From CAZIDL01 sp964537825 (GTDB lineage Bacteria; Bacteroidota; Bacteroidia; Flavobacteriales_D; CAYVSK01), in NCBI GenBank assembly GCA_964537825.1, contig CAZIDL010000044.1:1-20683 (forward strand): a DNA stretch of 20,683 nucleotides, in the 5' to 3' direction. A model generated the notes under the pieces. The model had not been told where the DNA came from. It saw only the letters and a program-made list of their open reading frames with translations, and did not search any database. Made by a program: the position numbers and the translations under genes. Below are positions 13,599 to 20,683 of the stretch, in pieces (within the stretch, counting starts at the first letter, position 1; each line of letters starts with the position of its first letter).

Positions 13599-16013
13599 TC
13601 AGAGCCTCACCCCCATAATCACCACATCATCGATCTGCTCTTGTTCACTTTCCTCCTTCCATTCCTCGAAAGTGCGGTCCAGTTCCCGCTTCTGCTCATC
13701 GAGCGGCTTCTCGTGGAGGCGTGCCAATAGTTGTTTGAAGGGTCCGTAGCGGAACTTCTTGCCTTTCGGGCCACCGAACTGATCCGCATAGCCGTCCGAG
13801 AAGATGTAGAGCATGTCGCCTTTTTGAACTTGGAGCGATACGGTCGTAAAATCCCCTTCTGCATATTCATCGTAGCCCACTGGCATCGGATCCCCCTTGA
13901 TCTCGATGCCGTCGGGGCTTTTCTTGAAGGGTTTCACCCTTCCATCGGGCAACACGTGTGTCGCCCCTACAGCCCCTTCGACGGACAGTGGATGTTCAGC
14001 GATCCCTTTCCGGATCACGTACAAGGGATTCTGGGCCCCAGCGAACGCGATCGTCTTCGTTCCCTCTTCGTCCAGCGGGATCCTAAGGAGGGCTACGTCC
14101 ATGCCGTCCTTCGCCGTTTCCCCGAACTCGGAACCGCTGAGCTCCCGGACCACCCGTTCACGGAGTTCGGTGAGGATCGCTCCCGGCGTCAGGAGCTCGT
14201 CAGTGGCCATGATCTCGTTGAGCTGGCTGATCCCGAGCATGGACATGAAGGCACCGGGAACGCCGTGGCCCGTACAGTCGACGGCTGCTAAATAAAGGTG
14301 CCCTTTGTGCTCACGGCCCCAATAAAAGTCTCCAGAGACTTGGCTCTGGGGCTTGAAGAGAATGAAATGTTCAGGGAGATGGGGAGAGACATATTCCTCC
14401 GTCTGAAGAAGGGCATATTGGATCTTTTGCGCATAATCGATGCTGTCCTGGATCGAACGGTTCTTTTCTTCAAGCTGTTCGTTCTTCCATTGCAGTTCCG
14501 CGGTCCGTTCCTTCACGGTCCGCTCTAATTTTTCCTTGTCCCGTTCCAATTTGTAGGTAGCGATCTTCTGGATCCCGATCACGAAAAGGAGACTGAACAG
14601 ATACACCCCTCCATAAACCCCATACTCCATGTAAGAAAGCAGGTTGAAGCGGTATTCATAGAGGTACCATTGCGGACCGTTCTGGACGGACAGTCGAGGG
14701 GGGTCATCCTCGTTCTTTCGGAGGCTCAAATGATGGGAATGGAGGGAACTGGACCGACTGGGAACATCGATCGTTAGCACATGGCTCAGATCATTCCGCA
14801 CGATATGAAGGATTTGCTCATCAGCCCCTTTAAAGAGCAGTTCCCGTTCCCCTTCCCCATCCAGATCCCTCCGAGCGAGGAACTCGATATGAGCTTGGTC
14901 CACGGTAAGCTCCTCAAGGACCTCGAGCTCTTCGTTCAACCGCTTGACCGTCCCTTTAAGGTCCTTCATGTACAACCGCTTTCCTTCCCTGGCATGGAAT
15001 ATCTGGCGTTTGTTGTCCTTCTTCTGGCTTTCAATGACCCGTTCCCGGACCTTTTTCCCTTCGCTATCGTAGAGCTGGAGTTTATGACCTTTGTCCCTTT
15101 TCCCTTTGTATTGATACAATACGGCCAAGTAGGTCCGATCGCTCACCCGAAAAGGGGCCATCCCCACATAAGATTTGAAGCCGGGGAATTCGACCGGGTC
15201 AAAAAGGAAGTTCAGTTCACGGTCAAAGACCATGGCCCAAGCGCTGGTATCCCGGTAGGGCATCGAGAGTTCCGGAGGAATATTCCCATATGCACTACCC
15301 TTTCGAGGGAGTAGTTCCTTCTTCCCGTTCCCTGTCAGATCGAAGAAGGTCAGGCCATTAAAATGAGCCCCACTCTTAGGGGAGCGCCGAATACTGTCCG
15401 CCTCCTCCTCATAGAGATAGAAGTTGCGCGGTTGCAAGCAAAAGGAGGTCATAAGGGAGAAGGCGAGTTCCCCTTTCCCATCGCCATCAAGATCGTGACC
15501 TTTTAAGCCGGTTATTTTTCCTTGATATTCCCCATCCACCGGATAGGCGATGGTATCTATGAACTCACGGTCCAAACGGTCTTCGACCTCCTTTTCGAAT
15601 GGATCGATCCGCTGAAGGAAAAGCGAGTCCGCCTTTTTTGGGAAGCAAAAGATCTCTTGGACACTGTCCCCATCCACATCCACTGCTTCAAGCGGATCCA
15701 CCCCCATCAGTCCCCGAGGAGGTGGAATATTGATCTGATCCAATAATCCCCCTTGTTGGTCTTTGATCTGGACGGAACTGAACTTTTCCTTTATCCACAA
15801 ACGGACCCTTTCGCTTATACCATCCTGATCGATATCGGAATAAAAGCGAGAGACTTCATTCTTGTTGACGTTCTCCGGATTATACAAACCTTCCCTTTCG
15901 ATAAGCTCAGCCTTGTAATTTTCAAAAGCATCGGGAATGAACGGAAGGATCAAAGCAGTAACGAGCAAAGCGATAAAGAAGGGAGAGCCAATGAGAGTAG
16001 TGAATTTCCACAT
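13599..16013 (-). CDS. Receptor phosphatase C: calcium-loop FG-GAP/VCBS-like sensor, two TMs, SpoIIE PP2C
   Basis: 804 residues. An N-terminal membrane helix (about 9-27) and a second one (about 462-485) enclose a periplasmic domain of about 430 residues. That domain carries EF-hand-like Asp loops of FG-GAP/VCBS type: DIDQDGISE (60-68), DVDGDSVQE (112-120), DLDGDGKGE (174-182), DLTGNGKKE (225-233) and DLDGEGERE (383-391). This replaces the reg_prop/Y_Y_Y sensor of the paralogues. A short coiled coil (487-535) leads to the SpoIIE phosphatase (about 540-804): VSGDFYW (Asp562), DCTGHGVPGAFMSM (Asp579), KDGMDVALL, FAGAQNPLY, FSDGYADQFGG (Asp740) and QIDDVVIMGV (795-796). It likely links a calcium-stabilised extracytoplasmic sensor to the same phosphoprotein output. 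The phosphatase DNA is a mosaic matching B in one part and A in another. The start ATG 16013 is the natural one before the first helix. Confidence 0.92.
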   Translation of the reverse strand: MWKFTTLIGSPFFIALLVTALILPFIPDAFENYKAELIEREGLYNPENVNKNEVSRFYSDIDQDGISERVRLWIKEKFSSVQIKDQQGGLLDQINIPPPRGLMGVDPLEAVDVDGDSVQEIFCFPKKADSLFLQRIDPFEKEVEDRLDREFIDTIAYPVDGEYQGKITGLKGHDLDGDGKGELAFSLMTSFCLQPRNFYLYEEEADSIRRSPKSGAHFNGLTFFDLTGNGKKELLPRKGSAYGNIPPELSMPYRDTSAWAMVFDRELNFLFDPVEFPGFKSYVGMAPFRVSDRTYLAVLYQYKGKRDKGHKLQLYDSEGKKVRERVIESQKKDNKRQIFHAREGKRLYMKDLKGTVKRLNEELEVLEELTVDQAHIEFLARRDLDGEGERELLFKGADEQILHIVRNDLSHVLTIDVPSRSSSLHSHHLSLRKNEDDPPRLSVQNGPQWYLYEYRFNLLSYMEYGVYGGVYLFSLLFVIGIQKIATYKLERDKEKLERTVKERTAELQWKNEQLEEKNRSIQDSIDYAQKIQYALLQTEEYVSPHLPEHFILFKPQSQVSGDFYWGREHKGHLYLAAVDCTGHGVPGAFMSMLGISQLNEIMATDELLTPGAILTELRERVVRELSGSEFGETAKDGMDVALLRIPLDEEGTKTIAFAGAQNPLYVIRKGIAEHPLSVEGAVGATHVLPDGRVKPFKKSPDGIEIKGDPMPVGYDEYAEGDFTTVSLQVQKGDMLYIFSDGYADQFGGPKGKKFRYGPFKQLLARLHEKPLDEQKRELDRTFEEWKEESEQEQIDDVVIMGVRL
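13947..13966. repeat. 20-bp near-palindrome in phosphatase loop 2 of gene C
   Basis: The coding strand reads GGGCGACACACGTGTTGCCC. Pairs 1-20 to 9-12 are complementary apart from one G-T wobble; the central A-C does not pair. It is homologous to the perfect palindrome in gene D at 19938-19957, including the preceding CTGTA. It encodes GATHVLP in the loop between RKGI and VKPFKK. Confidence 0.65.
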
Positions 16014-16092
16014 GATCCTTTTACTCCTGAAGGTTTTTTTGAGACGGAAGGCCCTAGAAGAGGTTCAAGATCCAAGTATATCCTTACCCGAT

Positions 16093-16125
16093 CAAAGATG
16101 GTACATAACGAATAAGAATAGCAAA
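16093..16125 (-). promoter_or_regulatory. Candidate promoter of receptor phosphatase C
   Basis: The minus strand has CATCTTTG at 16100-16093 (7 of 8 matches to TAnnTTTG) and TTTG at 16125-16122, separated by 21 bases, in an A/T-rich stretch. This would give a leader of roughly 75 bases before ATG 16013. Consensus match only. Confidence 0.35.
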
Positions 16126-16244
16126 TCAAGACCTATGAACATCTAGACCCGAATTCTTTGAATTGGAGCTCATTCCTGTTACGGCCTTTTGCGACCGTTC
16201 CAGGCTGGGTCCTATTAAGCGCAGGGAGCCCACAGGGAACGCGT

Positions 16245-16320
16245 AAAAGCTCCAAGCTCAAAGGGTTGATATTCAACGGATGAGCCGGAACTCCTTTTTA
16301 AAGCTTTGAACTTGAGCTTT
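16245..16320. repeat. Dispersed intergenic hairpin repeat, copy 2 (inverted relative to copy 1)
   Basis: Left arm AAAAGCTCCAAGCTCAAAGG (from 16245) and right arm AAAGCTTTGAACTTGAGCTT (from 16300) are complementary apart from small indels. The core, read on the minus strand, is GGCTCATCCGTTG-AATATCAACC. It matches copy 1 with three substitutions and a two-base deletion. It lies in the divergent region between C and D. Confidence 0.7.
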
Positions 16321-16717
16321 CCCGCGCCTTGATAAGCCGAAAGTCCTCGGACCGACCGAGCATGCCGGGAATTGTCATTTGGTCGAGCTACCGTCAAATG
16401 AGGAAGGAAAGCCAAGGAAAAGCGTGCAAGCAAACGCATGATCCATCCGGTCACTCCCTAAAAGTTGAGAAATGGATGGTAACTGGAGGTCAGGGGATCT
16501 TGACCGTTGATAAAAAAGGGCCACGAAACCGCAATGACCATCAAGGCTCCCTAAACCTTTGATCGGGGGGAAGGGCATGTATTAGGAGTCAGGGTTCACG
16601 ATCCAGGATCCCCGCTCTTAATTGCGAAACGCTTCCACAGGAATTACCCCAACTCAAGGTCGTACCTCGAGCTTTCTTCCAAGATCTTTATTTTGGAAGG
16701 AAGAAAAGTCGAAAACT

Positions 16718-19700
16718 TTGTTTCCTAAGCTTAACCCTTTTCCTCGAGCACCTCAGGCTTTTTTCCTATTCCTTCTCTTCTTTCTTGGATCTCCCCTGAA
16801 AGGGCATTCCCAAAAACTCCGATCGGAGATCCGAAAGATGAACTCCTCCGGTTTCTCCGTAAGCCCTGTTTGCACCGAGATCCTCCCTGGAGGAGCTATA
16901 GCGAACGGCGGCCAAGGAATGGTCCACCTTTTCGATGGGGAAACGAGTAAAAGGGTCCGGGTAGGGGCCTCCAAAGTGGTCTATTCCATGGACCAGGACT
17001 CGCTGGGTCGGATCTATGCGGGAGGAAGGGAGATGGGGGTGATCGTTCCGGACCCCGACGGAGGACGGACCTTTCATTCTTTCCTTCCGATGCTTCCCGA
17101 TTCGATCCGGGAGTCGGTTCAGATCCCCCAGGTCCTATGTGCTCCCGAAGGTCCGGTTTGGTTCCTCGGGGATATGGGTAAGACCCTTTATTGCTACGAT
17201 GGTGACACGCTCACCTATTCCCGATTCTCCAAATACGCCCGCCTCGATAAGATCGATGGTCGGATCATCATGAGCCGGACGGACCGGGGCCTTTTCGAAG
17301 TGAAACAGGGGATGGATCTGGATCTTCTTGAAGGGTCGCGTCCTTTGCTCGAGGGGCGAAAAATGGTGGCTGTTCATCCCCATCCGAGCAAAGAGGCTGT
17401 TTGGACGGCCTTCACGAAGACCGATGGGCTGTTCAACTTTCATCCAGGTAAGGGGAAAATAAAAGCGGTAACTCCGGAAAGGGAAAAGGGAGGAAAGAAG
17501 GATCGATGGATGTCCACCGAGATCAGCGACGCTTGCCCGATGGATCCCGACGCCAATCCTTATGGAGCAGCGTACGCTCTTGGCACCAGCGACAAAGGGG
17601 TGATCCTGATCGACGCCAAAGGAGAGCAACTCTATCGCTTCGGAAAGGAAAAGGATGTCCTATCCTCTTTTGTTTGGGATGTGACCCTGGGTGAGAGCGG
17701 AGACCTCTGGGTAGCCACCCGGGACGGCCTGACCTTTATCCACACCGGTGTTCCCTTCACCTACGCCAAGAAAGGGAAAACCCTCCAGGGGACCGTCTGG
17801 GATATCACCCGCCCACCTCATAAAGGGGCTCCCCTATTGCTGGGTACCATGCAGGGGGTTTGGCATTGGGAGGATCAAAAGCAAAGCTTTTCCAGGGTAG
17901 GTGGCAGAAAGGATATCGGATGTTATCAACTCCTTTCCTGGCCACCGGTCGGACCCGATGAAAGATCGAGCGGAACGTCCCGCCCATCCCCGTCCGCCTC
18001 AAAGGTCTATTTGCCCGATCGGGACCGGCTCCTGACCCTTTCTTTCTCGAAAGAGGACCCGGGCAAGCCGGGTGAGGTGCGGAAGGTCCTTTCGGAGGGC
18101 ACGAATTCGATCGCTCCCATCCCTTCCGAGATCATGGGAGCCCCCGATAGCAACCCTGGTCTCTTGATCGGAGGGACCGATAAGCTGTTCGTCCTTGAGC
18201 CGGGAAAGGGAAATGATCCCCGGGGACCGGACGTCCTTTTCCAGCACCCCATCCCTGAAATGGCGCCCGGTGTCCAGATCGAAAAGAAACAGCCCCAAGG
18301 GGACTCGCTCCGGATCTGGGTAGGGCTGTATTCTCGAGGGGCCCTTGCGATCGACACGGACACGAGCTTTTCGGACCACAGAACCACCAAATATGATTCG
18401 ACCGACGGGCTCCCTTCCGGTATGATCATCCTATTCCCCGGCGCGAAGGGGAAAGGAACCCTTATGAGCACTTATAAGGGATTGTATCGCTTCGAGAACG
18501 GGAACTTCGTCCCTTACGATCGCTTTCCTCATACCTCGCGATCGATCTTCGATCTGGAATGGGGGGCGAACGAAAGGATCTGGATCGCCCAGAACGAAAA
18601 GACCCCTATCAAGGGATGGAGCTATAAAGGTGAGAAGGATGAGCTCATCGGGGATACCGTCTTCCGAGGCATGGCGATCAACACTGTCAATGCGATCGAA
18701 GATGAAGGAGATCGGGTCTGGTTCGGGGGCACGGAGGGATTAGCACGGTATCATCCCGATATGAGGACGGACATCGAGAGGGATTGGACTTGTTCGATCA
18801 GCCGCGTGGAGGGTATGGACGACAGCTTGATCTTCAAAGGGGTTTATTCCGAACATGCTCCGCAACATGGGATCCGTGCCGGGGACACCGTACTCGAAAG
18901 GATCGCGGTCCAGCAGCAACCCGAAGCCATGACCCCGGAACTCCCCTATTCCCAGAACCGACTCAAGTTCCGTTTCGCCGCCCGCTCTCCGGATGACCAG
19001 GAGGCGGTCCACTATCGTTACAAACTCGTCGGACACGATACCGCATGGAGCGAGCTCACCCATGAAACGAAGAAGGAATACACCAACCTTTGGGAAGGCA
19101 GCTATACCTTCAAGGTGAAAGCGGTCAATATCTACGATAAGGAAAGTTCGACCGCTACTTACCGCTTTCGCATCCTCCCCCCTTGGTATCGCACCTGGAC
19201 CGCTTATTCAGGGTACAGCCTGGCAGGAATAGGCTTCATATGGCTCCTGCTATGGCTCAACAGCCGCCGCCTTGTGGCCCATAAACAACGTTTGGAACGG
19301 ATCGTCCGGGAACGCACACAAGAGATCCGAGAGCAGCAAAAAGCGACCGAAGAGCAGAAAGAAGAAGCGGAGAAACAGCGGGACCTTGCTGAAGAACGAA
19401 GGGCCAAGATCGAAGAAGCCCATGAGGAGATCACCCAGAGCATCGAGTACGCACGGAAGATCCAATACGCCCTCCTCCTATCGGAGGAACATGTCTCCCC
19501 CCACCTTCCCGAGCACTTCATCCTATTCAAACCGCAGGCCACGGTCAGCGGAGACTTCTATTGGGCGAAGGAACATCACGGCTTCCTCTACTTCGCAGCG
19601 GTGGATTGTACGGGCCATGGCGTACCGGGTGCTTTCATGAGCATGCTCGGGATATCGCAGCTCAACGAGATCATGAATACAGATGCGACCCCAACACCCG

Positions 19701-20305
19701 GGGATATCCTCACCGAACTCCGCGATCGGGTGGTCAGGGAATTGAGCAGTGAGGACCCCGAAAGTTCGGCCAAAGACGGGATGGATGCAGCGATGGTGAA
19801 ACTCCCGGTCTCAAGGTCCAAATCCCAAACCCCAAATTCCAAAAAGATCGAATTCGCCGGCGCGAACAACCCCCTCTATGTGGTGAAGACGGGGATCGCT
19901 GATCATCTTCCGGCGGTCGAAGGCGTGGATCCTGTAGGGTCGACACATGTGTCGACCGATCAAAAGATCAAACCCTTCAAAAAGACAACCGATGGTTTCG
20001 AGGTCAAGGGGGATAAAATGGCCGTGGGCTACGAACCGGATGCGACCGATGCCTTCACAACGACCGAACTGGAAGTTCCTGCGGGTGCTATGCTCTACAT
20101 GTTCTCAGATGGCTACGCCGATCAGTTCGGAGGGCCCAAAGGGAAAAAATTCCGCTACGGTCCTTTTAAAGAGCTCTTAGCAAGGGTCCACACTTTGCCC
20201 CCCGAAGAACAAAAAGCCGAACTCGACCGTGTTTTCGAGGAGTGGAAAGAAAACCAAGAGCAGATCGATGATGTTTGTGTCATCGGGATCCGCATAGAGG
20301 GATGA
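16718..20305 (+). CDS. Receptor phosphatase D: propeller, Y_Y_Y, TM, coiled coil, SpoIIE PP2C
   Basis: 1195 residues from TTG 16718, chosen because it gives a signal peptide (FPKLNPFPRAPQAFFLFLLF, then FLGSPLKGHS) and follows AAGGAAG. The only nearby ATG (16838) would remove it; TTG 16622 would add 32 residues of odd sequence. The secreted part is a divergent propeller (DQDSLGRIYAGGREMGV, DLWVATRDGLTFIHTG, RVWFGGTEGLARYHP). Then come Y_Y_Y (about 766-825: YRYKLVGHDTAWSEL, KEYTNLWEGSYTFKVKAVN), RILPPWYRTW, a membrane helix (about 830-848), a coiled coil with heptads EEQKEEA and KQRDLAE, and SpoIIE phosphatase (about 920-1193): VSGDFYW, DCTGHGVPGAFMSM (Asp963), KDGMDAAM, FAGANNPLY, FSDGYADQFGG, QIDDVCVIGI. 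It is divergent from C and convergent with E (37-base gap). It carries repeat inserts in both phosphatase loops. Confidence 0.92.
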   Translation: MFPKLNPFPRAPQAFFLFLLFFLGSPLKGHSQKLRSEIRKMNSSGFSVSPVCTEILPGGAIANGGQGMVHLFDGETSKRVRVGASKVVYSMDQDSLGRIYAGGREMGVIVPDPDGGRTFHSFLPMLPDSIRESVQIPQVLCAPEGPVWFLGDMGKTLYCYDGDTLTYSRFSKYARLDKIDGRIIMSRTDRGLFEVKQGMDLDLLEGSRPLLEGRKMVAVHPHPSKEAVWTAFTKTDGLFNFHPGKGKIKAVTPEREKGGKKDRWMSTEISDACPMDPDANPYGAAYALGTSDKGVILIDAKGEQLYRFGKEKDVLSSFVWDVTLGESGDLWVATRDGLTFIHTGVPFTYAKKGKTLQGTVWDITRPPHKGAPLLLGTMQGVWHWEDQKQSFSRVGGRKDIGCYQLLSWPPVGPDERSSGTSRPSPSASKVYLPDRDRLLTLSFSKEDPGKPGEVRKVLSEGTNSIAPIPSEIMGAPDSNPGLLIGGTDKLFVLEPGKGNDPRGPDVLFQHPIPEMAPGVQIEKKQPQGDSLRIWVGLYSRGALAIDTDTSFSDHRTTKYDSTDGLPSGMIILFPGAKGKGTLMSTYKGLYRFENGNFVPYDRFPHTSRSIFDLEWGANERIWIAQNEKTPIKGWSYKGEKDELIGDTVFRGMAINTVNAIEDEGDRVWFGGTEGLARYHPDMRTDIERDWTCSISRVEGMDDSLIFKGVYSEHAPQHGIRAGDTVLERIAVQQQPEAMTPELPYSQNRLKFRFAARSPDDQEAVHYRYKLVGHDTAWSELTHETKKEYTNLWEGSYTFKVKAVNIYDKESSTATYRFRILPPWYRTWTAYSGYSLAGIGFIWLLLWLNSRRLVAHKQRLERIVRERTQEIREQQKATEEQKEEAEKQRDLAEERRAKIEEAHEEITQSIEYARKIQYALLLSEEHVSPHLPEHFILFKPQATVSGDFYWAKEHHGFLYFAAVDCTGHGVPGAFMSMLGISQLNEIMNTDATPTPGDILTELRDRVVRELSSEDPESSAKDGMDAAMVKLPVSRSKSQTPNSKKIEFAGANNPLYVVKTGIADHLPAVEGVDPVGSTHVSTDQKIKPFKKTTDGFEVKGDKMAVGYEPDATDAFTTTELEVPAGAMLYMFSDGYADQFGGPKGKKFRYGPFKELLARVHTLPPEEQKAELDRVFEEWKENQEQIDDVCVIGIRIEG
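19812..19845 (+). repeat. CCAAATCC-type repeat in phosphatase loop 1 of gene D
   Basis: The coding strand reads CAAGGTCCAAATCCCAAACC then CCAAATTCCAAAAAG and encodes RSKSQTPNSKK between MVKLPV and IEFAGANNPLY. It has the same style, orientation and protein position as the insert in gene A (5717-5750). Its end also resembles part of the intergenic repeat (CTCCAAGTTCAAAAAG, 9512-9527). Confidence 0.65.
19938..19957. repeat. 20-bp perfect palindrome in phosphatase loop 2 of gene D
   Basis: GGTCGACACATGTGTCGACC is perfectly self-complementary and preceded by CTGTA. It encodes GSTHVST in the loop between KTGI and IKPFKK. Compared with the homologous stretch of gene C, the third base pair changed from G-C to T-A on both sides, so pairing is kept. 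Confidence 0.75.
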
Positions 20306-20317
20306 GATCCTGAACTT

Positions 20318-20341
20318 AAAAACCGGGTCCTGAAGGAACCT
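20318..20341 (-). terminator. Likely intrinsic terminator of gene E, between convergent D and E
   Basis: On the minus strand, AGGTTCC-TTCA-GGACCC forms a short hairpin with one bulged base, followed by CGG and TTTTT (20322-20318). It begins right after the stop of gene E. On the plus strand the hairpin lacks a U-tract, so it would serve E better than D. Confidence 0.45.
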
Positions 20342-20342
20342 G

Positions 20343-20683
20343 CTATGATCCAGCTGCCGGAGCCGGGTTGTCGATATGCACGCCCATGATGCAGATATCG
20401 TCGATCTGTTCCCGTTGCCCCTTCCACTCTTCCAGGGCTTTTTCCAGGGTCTCGCGCTGTTCTTGCATGCTGAGACCTGAATGAGCGAGCAATTCTTCCT
20501 TGAAGCGTCGATAACCGAACTTTTTATCTCTTGGACCTCCGAATTGGTCCGGGAGTCCATCGGTAAAAGTATAGAGCCGATCACCCTCTTGTAGAGGGAT
20601 CTGCAAGCTGGTGAAAGGATCGGGCGCCTTCCCCTCTTTCTCGCCCAAAGCGACGGCTTGCCGGTCCCCCTTGATCTCGATGC
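20343..20683 (-). CDS. Receptor phosphatase E, C-terminal part of the SpoIIE PP2C domain only
   Basis: About 112 C-terminal codons are visible, ending at TAG 20345-20343; the rest lies beyond the right edge. The reading frame is open to the edge and begins with IEIKGD, the same motif that precedes the last phosphatase strands in A-C. It continues with LQEGDRLYTFTDGLPDQFGG (compare KGDMLYIFSDGYADQFGG), KKFGYRRFKEELL and EQIDDICIMGVHI, then a short tail ending in PAAGS. The metal-binding Asp of TDG and the terminal Asp pair are kept. It diverges more from A-D than they do from each other (TDGLPDQ instead of SDGYADQ; RQAVALGEKEG instead of PMPVGYDEYAEG). Its sensor and membrane topology cannot be seen. 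It converges with D and probably uses the hairpin at 20318-20341 as terminator. Confidence 0.88.
   Translation of the reverse strand, partial: IEIKGDRQAVALGEKEGKAPDPFTSLQIPLQEGDRLYTFTDGLPDQFGGPRDKKFGYRRFKEELLAHSGLSMQEQRETLEKALEEWKGQREQIDDICIMGVHIDNPAPAAGS

Larger units (their letters stand above)
16014..16717. other. Divergent intergenic region between C and D
   Basis: About 700 bases with no supportable gene. It contains a candidate promoter for gene C (16093-16125), the second copy of the dispersed hairpin repeat (16245-16320), and small hairpins (CTCGG-ACCGA-CCGAG at 16347-16361; TCATTTG paired with CAAATGA at 16375-16401). Short open frames here show no convincing family. Promoters for both divergent genes must lie in or near it. 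Confidence 0.55.

Noticed and set aside
16215..16454. Minus-strand peptide with FLPHLTVAR, recalling the HxT motif of 2H phosphoesterases
   Set aside because: Only 79 codons from a GTG, closed by a stop just upstream, with no first HxT motif, and its end is repeat DNA. Probably coincidence, at most a remnant.
16014..16717. Possible tRNA or small RNA in the longest gap
   Set aside because: No cloverleaf or conserved tRNA stretches were found; only repeat copy 2 and small hairpins.

Overview
The window looks like chromosomal DNA from a member of the Bacteroidota, probably a Flavobacteriales-like lineage with fairly high G+C. The basis is the architecture of the large proteins (secreted beta-propeller, Y_Y_Y domain, one membrane helix, coiled coil, SpoIIE-type PP2C phosphatase with the SGDFYW / DCTGHGVPGAF signature), the absence of strong Shine-Dalgarno sequences, and several upstream sequences resembling the Bacteroidota TTG / TAnnTTTG promoter. 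No rRNA, tRNA, transposase, CRISPR array or phage gene was seen.

Layout. Positions 1-1560 (minus strand) hold two translationally coupled genes that share a CsgG/FlgO-like domain. The upstream one is membrane-anchored with a cytoplasmic DUF4145/HEPN-like domain; the downstream one is secreted and cut by the window edge. Positions 1749-5112 (minus) hold an overlapping pair: a lipoprotein with a DUF3142/TIM-barrel-like look and a large secreted helical protein of unknown function. Positions 5251-20683 are a cluster of five paralogous receptor phosphatases, called A to E here. A (5251-9024, minus) is intact. B (9602-13445, minus) is split by a single frameshift. C (13599-16013, minus) has a calcium-loop FG-GAP/VCBS-like sensor instead of the reg_prop/Y_Y_Y sensor. 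D (16718-20305, plus) is divergent from C. E (20343 to beyond the window, minus) converges on D.

How the genes work together. In A-D a variable periplasmic sensor appears to be joined through one membrane helix and a cytoplasmic coiled coil to an almost constant PP2C phosphatase. This would fit a partner-switching or phosphoprotein pathway fed by several inputs. No cognate kinase, anti-sigma factor or STAS protein is visible, so the target is unknown.

Most notable signals. (1) The coiled coils between membrane and phosphatase differ in length by exact multiples of seven residues (12, 12, 33 and 47 residues). (2) Two surface-loop positions of the phosphatase domain carry repeat-like DNA: a palindrome, different in different paralogues, in one loop, and a CCAAATCC-type repeat in the other. 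(3) Gene C is a mosaic, nearly identical to B over one stretch and to A over another, which suggests gene conversion. (4) A dispersed intergenic hairpin repeat occurs twice in opposite orientation.
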